This document shows positions 5,034 through 6,006 of a DNA stretch of 6,006 bases, one piece after another. The translations under genes and the position numbers were made by a program. The notes beneath the pieces were generated by a model, which was given only the letters and a program-made list of their open reading frames with translations, made no database searches and was not told where the DNA came from. The stretch comes from Microcaldota archaeon. GTDB lineage: Archaea > Micrarchaeota > Micrarchaeia > Micrarchaeales > CABMGC01. The stretch spans positions 1-6,006 of the forward strand of contig JAJZEU010000110.1 of NCBI GenBank assembly GCA_021805625.1. Reading direction: 5' to 3'. Numbering within the stretch: the stretch's first letter is position 1; every line of letters begins with the position of its first letter.

Positions 5034-5606
5034 TCAGAACGAATGGCGCCTCGAATAGGGCCTTGTAAGAAGATAGAACCTGCTTTCTTCCCTCAGCTCG
5101 GTAAGAACCCGCTCAGTCAAGAGCTTGACAGGATCCTGAAGCAGCGTGACCCTTGTTGTTAAATCAGCAAAGGATTCGAACTCCTTCTGCTCTCTTGCAT
5201 TGAGTATCGCCTGCAGGTGCTTCTTTCCTATGCCTGGCAGGAGCTCAAGCGAATGCTCCCTTATGTTGAGCGGGCCTGCCTTGTTGAAAACGCTTACGAA
5301 CCTTGGCTCGTTCCTCCTTATTATGCTGGCAACTGCGGCAGCAAGCTCGTTCCTGGCGCCTTCTGTCAGCTCGCTGTATGCGAGCCTGGTCTTTATCAGC
5401 GAAACCTTGTCCCTCTCAGCCTTTCCTATGTAGAGCCTTTCCTCGAGCTTGACTTGTACGCCTGGCTTAAGCAGGACCTCAAGCAGGGTGAAGCGTTCTT
5501 CACCGATAAGCTGGACTATCGGTTCTGGATTCGCAGAAAAGGACTTTCCAGTAGGCAGGTATTCTAGCACCACTCCATACTCTTCCAACTCCTCCCTCTG
5601 CTCCAT
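5034..5606 (-). CDS. DUF655 family helix-hairpin-helix protein, 190 aa
   Basis: This archaea-specific protein has no firmly assigned function; its HhH motif and gene context suggest nucleic-acid binding linked to transcription or ribosome work. The N-terminal part (VVLEYLPTGK, LYIGKAERDKV at about 58-68) forms the conserved DUF655 beta-rich region. A helical part follows, then NEPRFVSVFNKAGPLN (about 99-114) and the helix-hairpin-helix LELLPGIGKK (about 120-129). A C-terminal FESF.DL..RV..L.DP segment completes the family pattern at close to full length. Starts at TTG 5624 and ATG 5609 are in frame. ATG 5606 is chosen because GGGGGGTGAT at 5610-5619 would otherwise touch the start codon. It lies 23 bases after the Rpb4 gene on the same strand. 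In many archaea ksgA follows; here the next gene is on the other strand. Confidence 0.93.
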   Translation of the reverse strand: MEQREELEEYGVVLEYLPTGKSFSANPEPIVQLIGEERFTLLEVLLKPGVQVKLEERLYIGKAERDKVSLIKTRLAYSELTEGARNELAAAVASIIRRNEPRFVSVFNKAGPLNIREHSLELLPGIGKKHLQAILNAREQKEFESFADLTTRVTLLQDPVKLLTERVLTELREESRFYLLTRPYSRRHSF

Positions 5607-5609
5607 CAT

Positions 5610-5619
5610 ATCACCCCCC
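5610..5619 (-). promoter_or_regulatory. Strong ribosome binding site of the DUF655 gene
   Basis: GGGGGGTGAT differs by one base from GGAGGTGAT, the complement of the archaeal 16S rRNA 3' end. It lies directly before two consecutive ATG codons (5609-5607 and 5606-5604); normal spacing favours the second. Confidence 0.7.
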
Positions 5620-5629
5620 AGCAAGCCCC

Positions 5630-5968
5630 TTACTTGCCCCTATATCTCTCCACAACTTCCATCATGCTCTTTAGCATTTCCTCAGGTATCGGCTTCCTCT
5701 CCATTATCACAGTCTGCTTCAGCTGGTCCATGTTCAAGGGCATGATGTCTATGATCTTGACAGAAAGCTTCCTGCTTATGTCCAGTGCAAGCAGCTCCTC
5801 CTCCATTTTTTCGGCATTCTTTGCGCTGATCGAGGCGAACTTTTTGGCATGCTCATAGGCAAGCTGCTGCTCATATCCTAGCTCGCCGCCCTTCTTGCGC
5901 TCCTCCAGCATTTCCAATACATTAGGAAGCGGAAGCTCCCTTGAAGATTTCTGCTCTTTTCCTATCAT
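5630..5968 (-). CDS. rpoF: DNA-directed RNA polymerase subunit F (Rpb4 homologue), 112 aa
   Basis: This is the archaeal Rpb4 subunit, which pairs with Rpo7 (subunit E) to form the stalk of RNA polymerase, involved in open-complex formation and RNA exit. It begins MIGKE, typical of the family. The hallmark helical block GELGYEQQLAYEHAKKFA lies at residues 28-45, a central helix (about 50-62) follows, and then VKIIDIMPLNMDQL (70-83) and the C-terminal IPEEMLKSMMEVVERYR. The length matches the family. A GTG at 5977 would add three residues, but that GTGAT (5973-5977) serves better as a ribosome binding site four bases before ATG 5968. The DUF655 gene follows in the same operon. The usual upstream partner, ribosomal protein L21e, would lie beyond the window edge and is not visible. 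Confidence 0.95.
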   Translation of the reverse strand: MIGKEQKSSRELPLPNVLEMLEERKKGGELGYEQQLAYEHAKKFASISAKNAEKMEEELLALDISRKLSVKIIDIMPLNMDQLKQTVIMERKPIPEEMLKSMMEVVERYRGK

Positions 5969-5972
5969 TGTT

Positions 5973-6004
5973 ATCACGCTACATTCTGATTCAACGTTAT
6001 TAAA
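5973..6004 (-). promoter_or_regulatory. Ribosome binding site and possible TATA box of rpoF
   Basis: GTGAT at 5973-5977 is a ribosome binding site four bases before ATG 5968. TTTAATAA at 5997-6004 could be a TATA box giving a leader of only about 5 nt, which would compete with use of that binding site. Transcription from further upstream, such as an rpl21e operon promoter outside the window, is equally possible. Confidence 0.35.
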
Positions 6005-6006
6005 CC

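Noticed and set aside
5146..5745. Several + strand frames opposite the DUF655 and rpoF genes
   Set aside because: They are shadows of two confidently recognised minus-strand archaeal genes.
1..6006. CRISPR array or transposase
   Set aside because: No regularly spaced repeats and no transposase-like or integrase-like coding sequence were found in any frame.

Overview
The window looks like part of an archaeal chromosome. The clearest evidence is the adjacent pair Rpb4 (RNA polymerase subunit F) and a DUF655-family helix-hairpin-helix protein, an archaea-specific housekeeping neighbourhood. A tRNA-Thr gene interrupted by an intron at the archaeal 37/38 position, TATA-type promoters and GGTGA-type ribosome binding sites agree with this. 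Medium GC, frequent ATA (Ile) and AGG/AGA (Arg) codons, very short gaps and many small proteins would suit a DPANN lineage such as Micrarchaeota, but that placement is an inference.

Layout. Bases 1-510 (+) hold the tail of an HVO_A0114/TumA-like winged-helix regulator and, 12 bases on, a complete 113-residue winged-helix protein. Bases 511-782 have no convincing gene. Bases 783-1652 (-) encode a protein of unknown function with a weak, degraded nucleotidyltransferase-like motif. Bases 1828-1937 (-) are tRNA-Thr(UGU) with a 38-nt intron and its own TATA box. Bases 2107-2436 (-) encode a 109-residue hypothetical protein with a good promoter and ribosome binding site. A 350-base intergenic region leads to a copper operon on the + strand: a 48-residue stand-alone YHS/TRASH protein (2787-2933) and, four bases later, a CopA-type Cu(+) P-type ATPase carrying its own N-terminal YHS/TRASH domain (2938-5013). 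The DUF655 protein and Rpb4 genes (-) converge on the ATPase from the right edge.

The most unexpected structure is a 14-bp perfect direct repeat. One copy (1828-1841) is exactly the last 14 nt of tRNA-Thr, positions 60-73. The other (718-731) lies 1.1 kb away, just past the end of the unknown gene. A gene bracketed by a tRNA 3' end and a downstream copy of that end is the usual footprint of tRNA-targeted site-specific integration. Here it would define a very small (about 1.1 kb) one-gene insert without an integrase.

Functionally, the copper operon probably exports Cu(+) (or Ag(+)), with the small YHS protein handling metal for the pump; no HMA domain, CopZ or copper regulator is visible. The left-hand regulators look like the edge of an accessory, possibly toxin-antitoxin, locus. 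The right end is core transcription machinery.
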